64,000 nucleotides of DNA, from positions 62,001-126,000 of the forward strand of contig JADGDD010000009.1 of NCBI GenBank assembly GCA_016745075.1. Reading direction: 5' to 3'. Under the pieces are notes generated by a model that made no database searches, was not told the DNA's origin, and saw nothing but the letters and a program-made list of their open reading frames with translations. This DNA is from Planctomycetota bacterium (GTDB lineage: Bacteria; Planctomycetota; UBA11346). A program made the position numbers and the translations under genes. Of the stretch, positions 35,230 through 43,701 are shown piece after piece (within the stretch, counting starts at the first letter, position 1; each line of letters begins with the position of its first letter).

Positions 35230-35784
35230 CTAACGTTCGCGGAAAGGCATGCCCAAACCCTTAAGCAAGGACAAGGATATTTCTTTTGATGAATTTTCGA
35301 TACAGATAGTCACATCTAGACCTTGATTATGCTCAAGACGATCAAGAACAACTTCAGGGAAGATGGCTTGTTCTGTAATGCCAAGGCCATAGTTACCTTG
35401 TTTATCGAATGATTTTGGGCTGATGCCACGGAAGTCACGAATACGTGGGATAGCGATGTTAATGAGCTTATCCAAGAATGCCCACATACGATCACCACGA
35501 AGGGTAACTTTAGCACCAATCTTCATGCCTTCACGAGAGCGGAACTGAGCAACACTCTTCTTCGCTTTGGTCACCATTGCTTTTTGACCAGCAATTAAAG
35601 AAAGGTGGTCTGCAACGATGTTAATAATTTGACCATCTGCTGCCGCACGACCAACACCCATATTCAGACACACTTTTGTGATCTTTGGAGCAGCCATAGG
35701 GTTTTTGATGCCATTCGTTTTTGCCAGTTCGGCAACAACATCAGCGTAGACTTCTTTTGACGTTTTTTGTAATACTTCTGTCAT
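35230..35784 (-). CDS. rplE: 50S ribosomal protein L5
   Basis: A 184-residue 5S-rRNA and P-site tRNA-contacting protein. NPMAAPKITKVCLNMGVG, LRGDRMWAFLDKLINIAIPRIRDFRG and GNYGLGITEQAIFPE are conserved L5 stretches. Confidence 0.97.
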   Translation of the reverse strand: MTEVLQKTSKEVYADVVAELAKTNGIKNPMAAPKITKVCLNMGVGRAAADGQIINIVADHLSLIAGQKAMVTKAKKSVAQFRSREGMKIGAKVTLRGDRMWAFLDKLINIAIPRIRDFRGISPKSFDKQGNYGLGITEQAIFPEVVLDRLEHNQGLDVTICIENSSKEISLSLLKGLGMPFRER

Positions 35785-35855
35785 GATTATTTTCCTTCCG
35801 TTAAGTCTGCCAACCGAGTGTCGACAAATCTAAACGATTGCTCGTATGAGAGCTC

Positions 35856-36203
35856 TTATTCAAATTTATGTCCGCTTGTTTTAGAAACACGAACAGCACC
35901 AGCGTCTGTGCGTTCAGTTTTTGTGCGACATGCTTTACCAGTGGTTGGGTCAAGCAGAGCAAGGTTTGAGACGTGAATTGGACGCAACTTTTGTACACGA
36001 CCGCCTTCAACACCAGCTTGTGGGTTTGGGCGGATGTGGTGCGTATTGTACACAGCCGCATCACCATCAACCAAAGCGCGTTGTTCTTTAGGCCATACGC
36101 GAACAACAGTGCCGCTCTTACCTTTTGCCTTACCGGTCAAAACAACAACAGTGTCGCCTTGTTTAATATGAGTCTTACCGGTGTATGGAGTTTTCTTTTT
36201 CAT
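35856..36203 (-). CDS. rplX: 50S ribosomal protein L24
   Basis: A 115-residue KOW-domain assembly initiator. HIKQGDTVVVLTGKAKGKSG is the KOW motif and GGRVQKLRPIHVSNLALLDP the second conserved stretch. It follows rplN by about 60 bases. Confidence 0.97.
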   Translation of the reverse strand: MKKKTPYTGKTHIKQGDTVVVLTGKAKGKSGTVVRVWPKEQRALVDGDAAVYNTHHIRPNPQAGVEGGRVQKLRPIHVSNLALLDPTTGKACRTKTERTDAGAVRVSKTSGHKFE

Positions 36204-36263
36204 GGTTATCTCTTTTATCTTCTTGAGTTATCTCAGAGCTCTTTGTCTGGTGTAGTTTATATT

Positions 36264-36632
36264 TTATACTACTTCAGGGGCCAAGGAGATGATTTTCATG
36301 TAGTTGCGAGCGCGAAGTTCACGGGCAACTGGGCCAAAGATACGAGTACCTTTTGGGTTTCCATCTTTGTCGATCATAACAACAGCATTTGTATCAAATT
36401 TTACATAGCTGCCGTCTGCACGACGGATAGGTGAGGCAGTACGAACAATAACTGCTTCACAAACTGTTTTTTGTTTGATGCTGCTTTGTGGCAGTGCTTT
36501 TTTTACGGTAACTTTGATAATGTCACCAACAGCAGCGTAACGACGCTTTGAACCACCAAGTACTTTAATACATTGTACCTGCTTAGCGCCTGAGTTGTCT
36601 GCTACTTCGAGCATTGTTTGCATTTGAATCAT
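36264..36632 (-). CDS. rplN: 50S ribosomal protein L14
   Basis: A 122-residue protein at the subunit interface. [21 protein letters not shown] at the start and [18 protein letters not shown] with [13 protein letters not shown] at the end are diagnostic. Confidence 0.97.
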   Translation of the reverse strand: MIQMQTMLEVADNSGAKQVQCIKVLGGSKRRYAAVGDIIKVTVKKALPQSSIKQKTVCEAVIVRTASPIRRADGSYVKFDTNAVVMIDKDGNPKGTRIFGPVARELRARNYMKIISLAPEVV

Positions 36633-36729
36633 GATAAATGTTCCTATTATTTTTTAATGTAAAAGCTCTTGCTTAACCGTTCTATTTGTGTTTCAACGTG
36701 TGTTTCAACAATACGGCTACGTACGTCAT

Positions 36730-36999
36730 TTATACCGCGCGAGTCAATACATTAAGCAAACGCCAGCGTTTGGTTTTAGAAAGTGGACGTGTTTCGATAA
36801 TCTCAACAGTATCGCCCGTTTTTGTGTCATTTGCTTCATCGTGAACATGAAACTTACGTGTACGTTTGACGTATTTGTTATACAATGGGTGCTTGTACTT
36901 TTCTTCGACCTGTACAACACGTGTTTTGTCCATTTTATCAGAAACGACTATGCCTTGTTGGCGCTTACGATTTCCGCGGTATCCTTTGTCGAGACTCAT
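36730..36999 (-). CDS. rpsQ: 30S ribosomal protein S17
   Basis: An 89-residue OB-fold primary 16S-binding protein. [19 protein letters not shown], the [19 protein letters not shown] signature and [18 protein letters not shown] are standard. Its start overlaps the rpmC end by four bases. Confidence 0.97.
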   Translation of the reverse strand: MSLDKGYRGNRKRQQGIVVSDKMDKTRVVQVEEKYKHPLYNKYVKRTRKFHVHDEANDTKTGDTVEIIETRPLSKTKRWRLLNVLTRAV

Positions 37000-37223
37000 G
37001 CGTTCACCTCAGATTGTTTCTTCTCTGCTTGCTTTTTTTCAGCAATGATAGTTTGCATACGAGCAATGTCGCGGCGGGCATTACGGTAACTTGCGTTACG
37101 TTGCACACCTTCGATCGCTTGTGAGAAACGTTGATCAAGAAGCTCTTTACGTGCTTCGGTGATCTTCGTATTTAATTCTTCTACAGATTGCTGACGCAAT
37201 TCTTCGATATCTGTTTTTTTCAT
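36996..37223 (-). CDS. rpmC: 50S ribosomal protein L29
   Basis: A 75-residue two-helix protein at the tunnel exit. [20 protein letters not shown] and [17 protein letters not shown] are typical. A short Glu/Lys/Gln-rich tail extends beyond the usual end, and the stop overlaps rpsQ. Confidence 0.95.
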   Translation of the reverse strand: MKKTDIEELRQQSVEELNTKITEARKELLDQRFSQAIEGVQRNASYRNARRDIARMQTIIAEKKQAEKKQSEVNA

Positions 37224-37234
37224 CTTTCTGTCCC

Positions 37235-37657
37235 TTATAGCCCTTCACGCTTTACCATGCGGGTGCGAAGTGGCAGTTTGTGAGCTTGACGGCGCAAAGC
37301 TTCACGAGCCATATCTTCTGGAACACCAGCTATTTCGAAAAGAACCGTGCCTGGGCGAATTTTCGCACACCAGTAATCTACATCACCTTTACCTTTACCC
37401 ATGCGGGTTTCGGCAGGACGACCTGTTACTGATGTATGTGGGAAAATACGAATCCACATTTTACCGATACGACCAAGATAATGGTTAGCGGTTACACGGG
37501 CAGCTTCGATTTGACGAGAAGTAATTTCTCCACCTTCAAGTGCTTGGATACCGTAGTCTCCAAAGCTTACCTTTGTGCCGTTGCAGGCTACATGGTTTAC
37601 ATTGAATCCACGGGTATGTGGGCGGCGGAATTTAGTACGACTTGGAAGTAATGGCAT
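37235..37657 (-). CDS. rplP: 50S ribosomal protein L16
   Basis: A 140-residue A-site tRNA-contacting protein. MPLLPSRTKFRRPHTRGFN, RQIEAARVTANHYLGRIGKMWIRIFP (in part) and MGKGKGDVDYWCAKIRPG are diagnostic. It lies between rpsC and rpmC. Confidence 0.97.
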   Translation of the reverse strand: MPLLPSRTKFRRPHTRGFNVNHVACNGTKVSFGDYGIQALEGGEITSRQIEAARVTANHYLGRIGKMWIRIFPHTSVTGRPAETRMGKGKGDVDYWCAKIRPGTVLFEIAGVPEDMAREALRRQAHKLPLRTRMVKREGL

Positions 37658-37673
37658 CTGTTTTTATCCTTCC

Positions 37674-38318
37674 TTAACCTTCTTTTTCTTGTTGATCATA
37701 ACGACCATGGTTGATCCAAACGCGAACACCGATGATACCATAAGTGGTATGAGCAAGCGCGTAGCCATAATCAATATGAGTGTTAAGGCGTTGTAGAGGC
37801 ACACTGCCTTGTGTTTCTTTTTCTGCACGAGCAATTTCAGCACCACCAAGGCGGCCACTGACGCGAACAGTACAGCCAAGCGCACCTTCACGCATGACAT
37901 TTTCAACACCACGCTTCATAGCACGGCGAAAGCTGCCACGACGAGCAAGTTGGTCTGCAACATTTTCAGCAACAAGCTGACCAGAAAGGTCTGGCTTGCG
38001 GATTTCAATGATGTTTACTTTAACTTGTGTACCAGTCATTTTGCTGAGCGCTTTGGTAACGTTGTCAATTTCTGAACCACGCTTACCGATAACAACGCCA
38101 GGGCGACCGCTATGCAAGACAACTGTTGTCATTTCACTTTTACGTTCGATCTGAATTTTTTCGATTGCAGCGCTGTAAAAACGATCTTTTAGGAATTTAC
38201 GGATTTTGTAATCTTGCGTAACAAGGTCACCGTATTTTGAACCACGCGCAAACCATGTGCTACGATGTTCTTCAGTGACACCAATACGGAAACCCAATGG
38301 ATTAATTTTTTGTCCCAT
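37674..38318 (-). CDS. rpsC: 30S ribosomal protein S3
   Basis: A 214-residue protein at the mRNA entry. MGQKINPLGFRIGV opens it. The KH domain carries VVIGKRGSEIDNVTK (GxxG loop) and the C-terminal domain SGRLGGAEIARAE and GVRVWI. Normal length. Confidence 0.97.
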   Translation of the reverse strand: MGQKINPLGFRIGVTEEHRSTWFARGSKYGDLVTQDYKIRKFLKDRFYSAAIEKIQIERKSEMTTVVLHSGRPGVVIGKRGSEIDNVTKALSKMTGTQVKVNIIEIRKPDLSGQLVAENVADQLARRGSFRRAMKRGVENVMREGALGCTVRVSGRLGGAEIARAEKETQGSVPLQRLNTHIDYGYALAHTTYGIIGVRVWINHGRYDQQEKEG

Positions 38319-38338
38319 GTTTTACCTCTCTCTTTCCG

Positions 38339-38665
38339 CTATTCTACAACTACAGTAATGTGGCTACAACGACGCTTGATCGGGTGGGCACGCCCACGAG
38401 AGCAAGGCTGAAAGCGCTTGATAGTCCAACCTTCATCAACGAAACAGGCAGAAACGCGCAGGTCCATTGGGTCCACACCACCACGGCTTGATGCGTTAGC
38501 AACAGCACTTTCAAGAACTTTCTTCAAGAAAAATGAGCCGCGACGCGTGTCGAATTCGAGATTGTAAAGAGCTTCTTCTACTCGCTTGCCGCGGATCATG
38601 TCTGCACTGAGGCGGACCTTCCGTGGTGATATGCGAGCATGTTTTTTAATTGCTTTATATTGCAT
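38339..38665 (-). CDS. rplV: 50S ribosomal protein L22
   Basis: A 108-residue protein whose hairpin lines the exit tunnel. ISPRKVRLSADMIRGKRVEEAL and RGRAHPIKRRCSHITVVV are signatures. Confidence 0.97.
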   Translation of the reverse strand: MQYKAIKKHARISPRKVRLSADMIRGKRVEEALYNLEFDTRRGSFFLKKVLESAVANASSRGGVDPMDLRVSACFVDEGWTIKRFQPCSRGRAHPIKRRCSHITVVVE

Positions 38666-38680
38666 TATGACCCTTCCCGT

Positions 38681-38950
38681 CTATTTCTTCTTATCGGCGC
38701 CGTGGCCACGATAGTTACGAGTAACAGAAAATTCACCAAGCTTGTGACCAACCATGTTATCAGTGATTAAGATCTGGTGGAACACTTTGCCGTTATGAAC
38801 AGCAAAGGTATGACCGATGAAATCAGGAACAACTGTACAGGCACGGGCCCATGTTTTTATTGGAGTGCGCTTACCGTCTTCTTTTTGCTTCTCAACCTTG
38901 GCGAGTAGCTTCAGATCTACATAAGGGCCTTTTTTTGAACTACGAGACAT
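38681..38950 (-). CDS. rpsS: 30S ribosomal protein S19
   Basis: An 89-residue head protein. [16 protein letters not shown], the [23 protein letters not shown] signature region and a basic tail identify it. Confidence 0.97.
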   Translation of the reverse strand: MSRSSKKGPYVDLKLLAKVEKQKEDGKRTPIKTWARACTVVPDFIGHTFAVHNGKVFHQILITDNMVGHKLGEFSVTRNYRGHGADKKK

Positions 38951-38965
38951 GTGATTCTACCTTAT

Positions 38966-39793
38966 TTACTTACGACGACGGATGATGAATTTTGTTGATG
39001 GCTTAGACTTCTTACGAGTCTTGAAACCCTTCGACAAAACACCAGTAGGTGAACAATGTTGACGACCACCGTTAGAGTGACCTTCACCACCACCCAATGG
39101 GTGAGCAACTGGATTCATCGCGTTACCGCGAACATGTGGGCGGCGACCCAACCAACGGCGGCGACCAGCCTTACCGTAAGAACGCAAAGAGAACTCTGCA
39201 TTACCAATTTGACCGATAGTAGCACGACATTCTTTATGAATGCGGCGCAGTTCACCAGATGGTAACAAGACGATGGCATATTCACCATCAACAGCCATCA
39301 AACGAACAAAAGCACCAGCAGCGCGAGCAATTTGACCGCCACGGCCTGGCTGCATTTCTACATTATGAATTTCCATACCCTGAGGAATGTTCTTGAGCTT
39401 CATGCTGTTGCCAATACTTGGCTCACAAGTTTCGCTCGCTGAAACAATCTCATCACCAACATTGATGCCGCGAGGAGTCAGCAAATAACGCTTCTCTCCG
39501 TCTGCATAATGAATAAGTGAGATACGGCAATTACGATTTGGATCATATTCGATAGTTGCAACTTTACCAGTTACGTCGAGCTTATTACGTTTGAAGTCAA
39601 TAAGACGGTAGTGACGACGGTGGCCACCCCCACGATGACGAACGGTGATGCGACCACGGTTATTACGGCCGCCAGTTGAACTCTTCTTAACAAGCAAACT
39701 TTTTTCTGGTGTTGTTGTTGTGATTTCAGCGAAATCAGGAACCGTCGCATGACGAACACCATTTGTTGTTGGTTTTAACTTTCTTAAAGCCAC
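38966..39793 (-). CDS. rplB: 50S ribosomal protein L2
   Basis: A 275-residue protein needed for peptidyl transfer and subunit joining. [19 protein letters not shown]-type basic region, [19 protein letters not shown]-type core and the C-terminal [10 protein letters not shown] with the functionally critical His are all present. Confidence 0.98.
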   Translation of the reverse strand: MALRKLKPTTNGVRHATVPDFAEITTTTPEKSLLVKKSSTGGRNNRGRITVRHRGGGHRRHYRLIDFKRNKLDVTGKVATIEYDPNRNCRISLIHYADGEKRYLLTPRGINVGDEIVSASETCEPSIGNSMKLKNIPQGMEIHNVEMQPGRGGQIARAAGAFVRLMAVDGEYAIVLLPSGELRRIHKECRATIGQIGNAEFSLRSYGKAGRRRWLGRRPHVRGNAMNPVAHPLGGGEGHSNGGRQHCSPTGVLSKGFKTRKKSKPSTKFIIRRRK

Positions 39794-39796
39794 GAT

Positions 39797-40075
39797 TTAC
39801 ACTCCTTCAATCTGCTGGCCTTCAGCAAGTGTTACCATTGCCTTTTTCCAGTCTGAAGTCATACCAATACTGCGGCCAACACGTTTCTTTTTGCCTGCGC
39901 AGTTAATTGTATTTACTTTTACCACTTTTACATCAAAGAGTGCTTCAACAGCCTCTTTAACCTGTACACGGTTAGCGCTTTTGATTACCTCAAAAGTGTA
40001 GGTGTTATGTGCAGATTGCAGATAAACACTCTTCTCACTAATGCGTGGACGTTGAATTATTTCGTATGGGTTCAT
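39797..40075 (-). CDS. rplW: 50S ribosomal protein L23
   Basis: A 92-residue protein at the tunnel exit that docks trigger factor and SRP. IIQRPRISEKSVYLQS and VKVNTINCAGKKKRVGR are characteristic. It overlaps the end of rplD by four bases. Confidence 0.96.
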   Translation of the reverse strand: MNPYEIIQRPRISEKSVYLQSAHNTYTFEVIKSANRVQVKEAVEALFDVKVVKVNTINCAGKKKRVGRSIGMTSDWKKAMVTLAEGQQIEGV

Positions 40076-40707
40076 TTAGCTGCCTCCTGCAAAAGCGCAT
40101 CGAGTGATTCAGCAGAGAAGACCAAGTTTGGTCGGCGCAAAATTGCACCAGCGCATAGATTGCGACGTTCTGCAACATCAACCTTTTGCACGTTACGAGC
40201 GCTCAAGTACAATGAGCTGTTATGCACTTCGCTTACCAACAAAACACCTTTGCCAGCCAGGCCCAAGCCTGAAAGCAAACCAGTTACTGTTTTTGTTTTG
40301 GGAGCGTTTAGCGCCTCCAAGCCCTCAACAGCAATCAATGTGTTTTCTTGTGCGCGAACGCGAATAGCACTTTGCTTAGCAAGTGCACGCTGCTTACGAG
40401 GCAAGCTATAGCCAAAGTCACGAGGACGTGGACCATGCGCACGACCACCACCAACAAACTGTGGTGAACGGATACTACCCTGACGAGCACGGCCAGTGCC
40501 TTTTTGACGCCATGGCTTTGTTGTTCCGCCACGAACCTCTGAACGAGTCTTCGTGCTGGCGCTACCTTGACGTTGCGATGCATTATAGGCGATCAGCGCT
40601 TCTTTAAGCAAAGGCTTGCGTACGCATGAGTCGATCAATGTAACATCAACTTCGATTTCGCGAACCTTTTCGCCTTGAATATTTACTACTTGTATTGCTA
40701 CCATCAT
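40072..40707 (-). CDS. rplD: 50S ribosomal protein L4
   Basis: A 211-residue tunnel protein, in E. coli also the S10-operon repressor. RGGTTKPWRQKGTGRARQGSIRSP-type region and GPRPRDFGYSLPRK are signatures. The length and fold are normal. Whether it controls the S10 leader here cannot be judged. Confidence 0.97.
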   Translation of the reverse strand: MMVAIQVVNIQGEKVREIEVDVTLIDSCVRKPLLKEALIAYNASQRQGSASTKTRSEVRGGTTKPWRQKGTGRARQGSIRSPQFVGGGRAHGPRPRDFGYSLPRKQRALAKQSAIRVRAQENTLIAVEGLEALNAPKTKTVTGLLSGLGLAGKGVLLVSEVHNSSLYLSARNVQKVDVAERRNLCAGAILRRPNLVFSAESLDALLQEAAK

Positions 40708-40729
40708 ATACCCTTTCTCTCAGCCGTAC

Positions 40730-41347
40730 TTACTTCTGGCTCAGATTTACCAAGCCACCATTTGGGCCGGGGATAGACCCCTTGATGAGCACAATGTTTT
40801 TCTCAAGGTCAACTTTAACAATCTTGAGATTACGAACTGTGATTTGAGCATGGCCATAATGACCTGGCATCTTCTTGTTCTTCCAAACACGACCAGGATC
40901 CATACGGCAACCAATAGCACCAGGACCACGATGTGATTTACTTGCACCATGAGTAGCGTTATGACCAGCAAAGTTATAACGTTTCATAACACCAGCAAAG
41001 CCACGACCCTTTGAAATAGCCATAACGTTTACTGTTGCATCAACATTAAGAGTCTCAGCAGTGATCTTGCTACCAAGCTCAGCACCATCTACTGATGGTA
41101 TTTCGCGGAGGAAGCGACGCGGAGCAACATCGGCTTTTTTATATTCGCCAGCCAATGCCTTGCCTACATTCTTGCCACTCTTAGCTGGACCAACAGCAAC
41201 CTTAAGCGCCGAATAGCCATGCTTTTCGTTATCTTTAACTTCAACCACTTCGTTTGGTTGAACTTCCACAACCGTGACTGGTACAGCAACATCGCCATCA
41301 AATATGCGAGTCATGCCAATCTTGGTTCCAAATATTGCAGTACTCAT
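40730..41347 (-). CDS. rplC: 50S ribosomal protein L3
   Basis: A 205-residue protein near the peptidyl-transferase centre. GTKIGMTRIFD, the central FAGVMKRYNFAGHNATHGAS with the methylated-Gln-type region, and VDLEKNIVLIKGSIPGPNGG identify it. It follows rpsJ after two bases. Confidence 0.97.
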   Translation of the reverse strand: MSTAIFGTKIGMTRIFDGDVAVPVTVVEVQPNEVVEVKDNEKHGYSALKVAVGPAKSGKNVGKALAGEYKKADVAPRRFLREIPSVDGAELGSKITAETLNVDATVNVMAISKGRGFAGVMKRYNFAGHNATHGASKSHRGPGAIGCRMDPGRVWKNKKMPGHYGHAQITVRNLKIVKVDLEKNIVLIKGSIPGPNGGLVNLSQK

Positions 41348-41349
41348 AA

Positions 41350-41664
41350 TTAGCGCACCGTCTGTTTGATTGTGATATCAACGCCAGCAGGAACTTCAAC
41401 ACGGCTGAAAACTTCATTTGTTTTCGCGGTAGCGTCAAGGATTTCAATCATGCGCTTGTGCGTGCGGATCTCAAACTGTTCGCGAGACTTCTTATTAACA
41501 TGGGGACTACGCAACACGGTAAACTTTTCAACACGAGTTGGCAGTGGGATTGGGCCAGCAACTTTGGCACCAGTGCGCTTGGCAGTATCTACGATATCTT
41601 TCACGGCTTTATCAAGCGCACGATGATCATAGGCCTCAAGCCGTATACGAATCTTTTCTTTCAT
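41350..41664 (-). CDS. rpsJ: 30S ribosomal protein S10
   Basis: A 104-residue head protein, first gene of the operon. [16 protein letters not shown] and [21 protein letters not shown]-type region with [14 protein letters not shown] are diagnostic. AGGAAGGA precedes the ATG, right after a small hairpin. EF-Tu, S7 and S12 genes are not upstream; a TetR gene on the other strand is. Confidence 0.97.
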   Translation of the reverse strand: MKEKIRIRLEAYDHRALDKAVKDIVDTAKRTGAKVAGPIPLPTRVEKFTVLRSPHVNKKSREQFEIRTHKRMIEILDATAKTNEVFSRVEVPAGVDITIKQTVR

Positions 41665-42031
41665 AACGTCCTTCCTGATCCTGAATCAGGCAGCTGCTTC
41701 CTAAAAAGCGAGCTATCCGGCGCCCGTGTTGTGTTCTCAAAATGTGGGCGCTCTCTCTTCAGCCATGACTACCTTCTAAGAAGAATGCATGCTCAGGGGG
41801 AGTGTGCCGCCTACTGCAACCAAGACCGGGCACCTGTCTGCTGGTTGCTCCTGCTGATAGGTCCATGCCGCTCACAAGAGCAGCCTGTACTTCAGCAGGG
41901 CGCGAAAGATATCGCCGCCTCCATGATTGCAAGTTTTTTCTTTTTCCCCTCTCTTTTAGCAAGCAATTCTCAATCAGATTTACATCTATAATTTCAGTTG
42001 ACTGACCAGTCGGTCAGCCTAGGTTTCGACG
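41665..42031. other. Divergent spacer: S10 operon leader and efflux promoter
   Basis: This 367-base spacer holds the 5' leader of rpsJ (minus) and the promoter of the tetR operon (plus). In the leader, GCGCCC and GGGCGC (about 41720-41752) can pair, and CCTGAT/ATCAGG (41674-41690) forms a hairpin immediately upstream of the rpsJ RBS. An AT-rich C/T tract lies at 41932-41957. I could not locate a convincing promoter for rpsJ. A 67-codon frame on the minus strand within the spacer does not look coding. Confidence 0.6.
41987..42018 (+). promoter_or_regulatory. tetR promoter with TetR-type operator
   Basis: TATAAT at 41987-41992 is a perfect -10 box. Just downstream, CTGACC (42002-42007) and GGTCAG (42012-42017) form a palindrome spaced by AGTC, closely matching operators of TetR-family repressors. 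The site overlaps the expected transcription start, 14 bases before the TetR ORF, so autorepression is the simplest reading. No strong -35 box is visible. Confidence 0.75.
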
Positions 42032-42592
42032 ATGAATTGCGCTTTCGATCCACTTGCCACTCGCCGTCAAATTCTCAATTCTGCTGAAAAACGCTTCCTC
42101 TGTGATGGCTATGCAGGCACATCTCTCACGCAAATTGCCAAAGAAGCTGCTGTGAGCAAAGGGCTGATTATTCATCATTTCTGTTCTAAGGAACAACTCT
42201 GGGAGGCTGTTGCCCAGCTTCATGTTGATAAAACATGTGAAGTTCTTGATAAACTTTGCTCGAACACGCCTGAAGAACCTGCTGATATACAGCAGTTTAT
42301 ACGAGACTATCATGCTCATTTAGCTGATAACCAAGATCATGTTCGTTTCATTTTGCTGATTCGTTCAGGTACCACCCCCTCATATAATACAATACCTGAT
42401 CAAATTACGAAAATCCTTACTCCTTGGATTGAAAATGGGCAAAAACGACAACTCATACGCAATGATTGTCCTGCTCAGCATGTGTGGCTTACAATGATGA
42501 GCCTGATCCATGCAAGTTTCTGTTTTGAACACAATCTATCCAAGCACTTCTTTGAATCCATTCTATCAATTACTCTCAGCGGTATCTCCTAA
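42032..42592 (+). CDS. TetR-family transcriptional repressor
   Basis: A 186-residue regulator. The HTH (about residues 10-55) reads RRQILNSAEKRFLCDGYAGTS (approx.), then TQIAKEAAVSKGLIIHHF and SKEQLWEAV, the conserved TetR pattern. The rest is a helical ligand-binding and dimerisation domain with no recognisable ligand motif. It is the first gene of the efflux operon, directly behind its probable operator, so the pump is likely to be induced by a substrate that releases this repressor. Confidence 0.9.
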   Translation: MNCAFDPLATRRQILNSAEKRFLCDGYAGTSLTQIAKEAAVSKGLIIHHFCSKEQLWEAVAQLHVDKTCEVLDKLCSNTPEEPADIQQFIRDYHAHLADNQDHVRFILLIRSGTTPSYNTIPDQITKILTPWIENGQKRQLIRNDCPAQHVWLTMMSLIHASFCFEHNLSKHFFESILSITLSGIS

Positions 42593-42624
42593 GTTACCTT
42601 TTCTCATTATCTGGAATAACTCTC

Positions 42625-43698
42625 ATGCATATCTCTCCGTACTCCGTACTCCTTTTTACACTGTTTTCGGCTCAATTGGTTGGAGCAGAAACCTGGACCC
42701 CTAGTGAGCACCCCGCAGTAGTCACTACAACAGTGATGGGCTTCACACAACCTCGCCGCAGCATGCATGTGGCACCAGAAGTCTCCGGGCGTATTAGTAT
42801 GATTGCTGTCGATGATAGCGATCTTATTACTGAAAATAATAATCCTGTCGTGAGCATTGACGCCACCTTTGCCACGATCGCCATGAATCAGGCAGATCTT
42901 GCTGCACAACAAGCAGCACTGGCCAATGGGCGAGCCCAGCAAGCCTTACAATCTGCTAATTCTCATTGTGCATGGGCTACGGCACAACACAAAAGGATTG
43001 AAGTGCTCGCTACTCAGGAGCAAGCGACACACGAAGAACTCGATGCGGTACAAAACACTCTTAATATAGCGACCGCCCAATTACATGATGCTCAACTTGC
43101 CCATGAGCAAACACTTGTGAGTGAACAACAAGCCAAACAAGCACATAGCCATGCCAAAGAAACGGTTTTGCGTCATGCTATTCATGCCCCTGCCGGCTGG
43201 CAAGTTCGCAAGCGTCTTGCCCAAGTCGGTAGCATTGTGCAAATAGGTGAGCCGATTTTAGAAATTGTTGATGTGCGTAGTTTTAGTGTTTCTTTTCAAT
43301 TAAGCACTTTGCAACTGACTTCTTTGAAGAAACTCATCGCTGAAAATAATGCAACATTATCTTTTCCACAAAAAGACCATCAGCAAACACACCCAGTGAT
43401 AGCCATGCGCATTGAGCCAGGCTTTAATCAAGACACTCGCAAGCATACCGTTTTTTGCGACGTTAATGCTGATGGTATTCGTGATGGACTTGAAGCACAG
43501 CTCCATTTGCAAACAATACCAAGCACAGATATGCTGACCATTCCAAGCAGCTTTGTTGCTCTACATCAAGAACAATACCGTGTAACAGATACCACCGGCA
43601 AAAAATACACCATTAATCCACTGAGTATGGACGGCGAGTTCATTATTATTACAGCTCGTCAATTACCTGCATCCATAACCCTCACAGACGAGGAATAA
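42625..43698 (+). CDS. RND efflux periplasmic adaptor (membrane fusion protein)
   Basis: A 357-residue HlyD/AcrA-type protein with a cleavable signal peptide (ends VGAE). The lipoyl/barrel-sandwich halves are at about 40-75 (VAPEVSGRISMIAVDD) and 165-215 (HAPAGWQVRKRLAQVGSIV). A helical hairpin rich in Gln and Ala lies between them (80-165). The C-terminal beta-barrel follows. No lipobox is seen, so membrane attachment relies on the pump. The stop is three bases from the RND start. Confidence 0.88.
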   Translation: MHISPYSVLLFTLFSAQLVGAETWTPSEHPAVVTTTVMGFTQPRRSMHVAPEVSGRISMIAVDDSDLITENNNPVVSIDATFATIAMNQADLAAQQAALANGRAQQALQSANSHCAWATAQHKRIEVLATQEQATHEELDAVQNTLNIATAQLHDAQLAHEQTLVSEQQAKQAHSHAKETVLRHAIHAPAGWQVRKRLAQVGSIVQIGEPILEIVDVRSFSVSFQLSTLQLTSLKKLIAENNATLSFPQKDHQQTHPVIAMRIEPGFNQDTRKHTVFCDVNADGIRDGLEAQLHLQTIPSTDMLTIPSSFVALHQEQYRVTDTTGKKYTINPLSMDGEFIIITARQLPASITLTDEE

Positions 43699-43701
43699 AA
43701 T

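Noticed and set aside
35973-36434. Plus-strand 153-codon frame across rplX and rplN
   Set aside because: It is antisense to two certain ribosomal genes and crosses their boundary; long antisense frames are common over such conserved coding sequence.
41759-41962. 67-codon frame on the minus strand ahead of rpsJ
   Set aside because: It lies in the S10 leader, has no recognisable RBS or family resemblance and ends in the structured region; treated as leader sequence.
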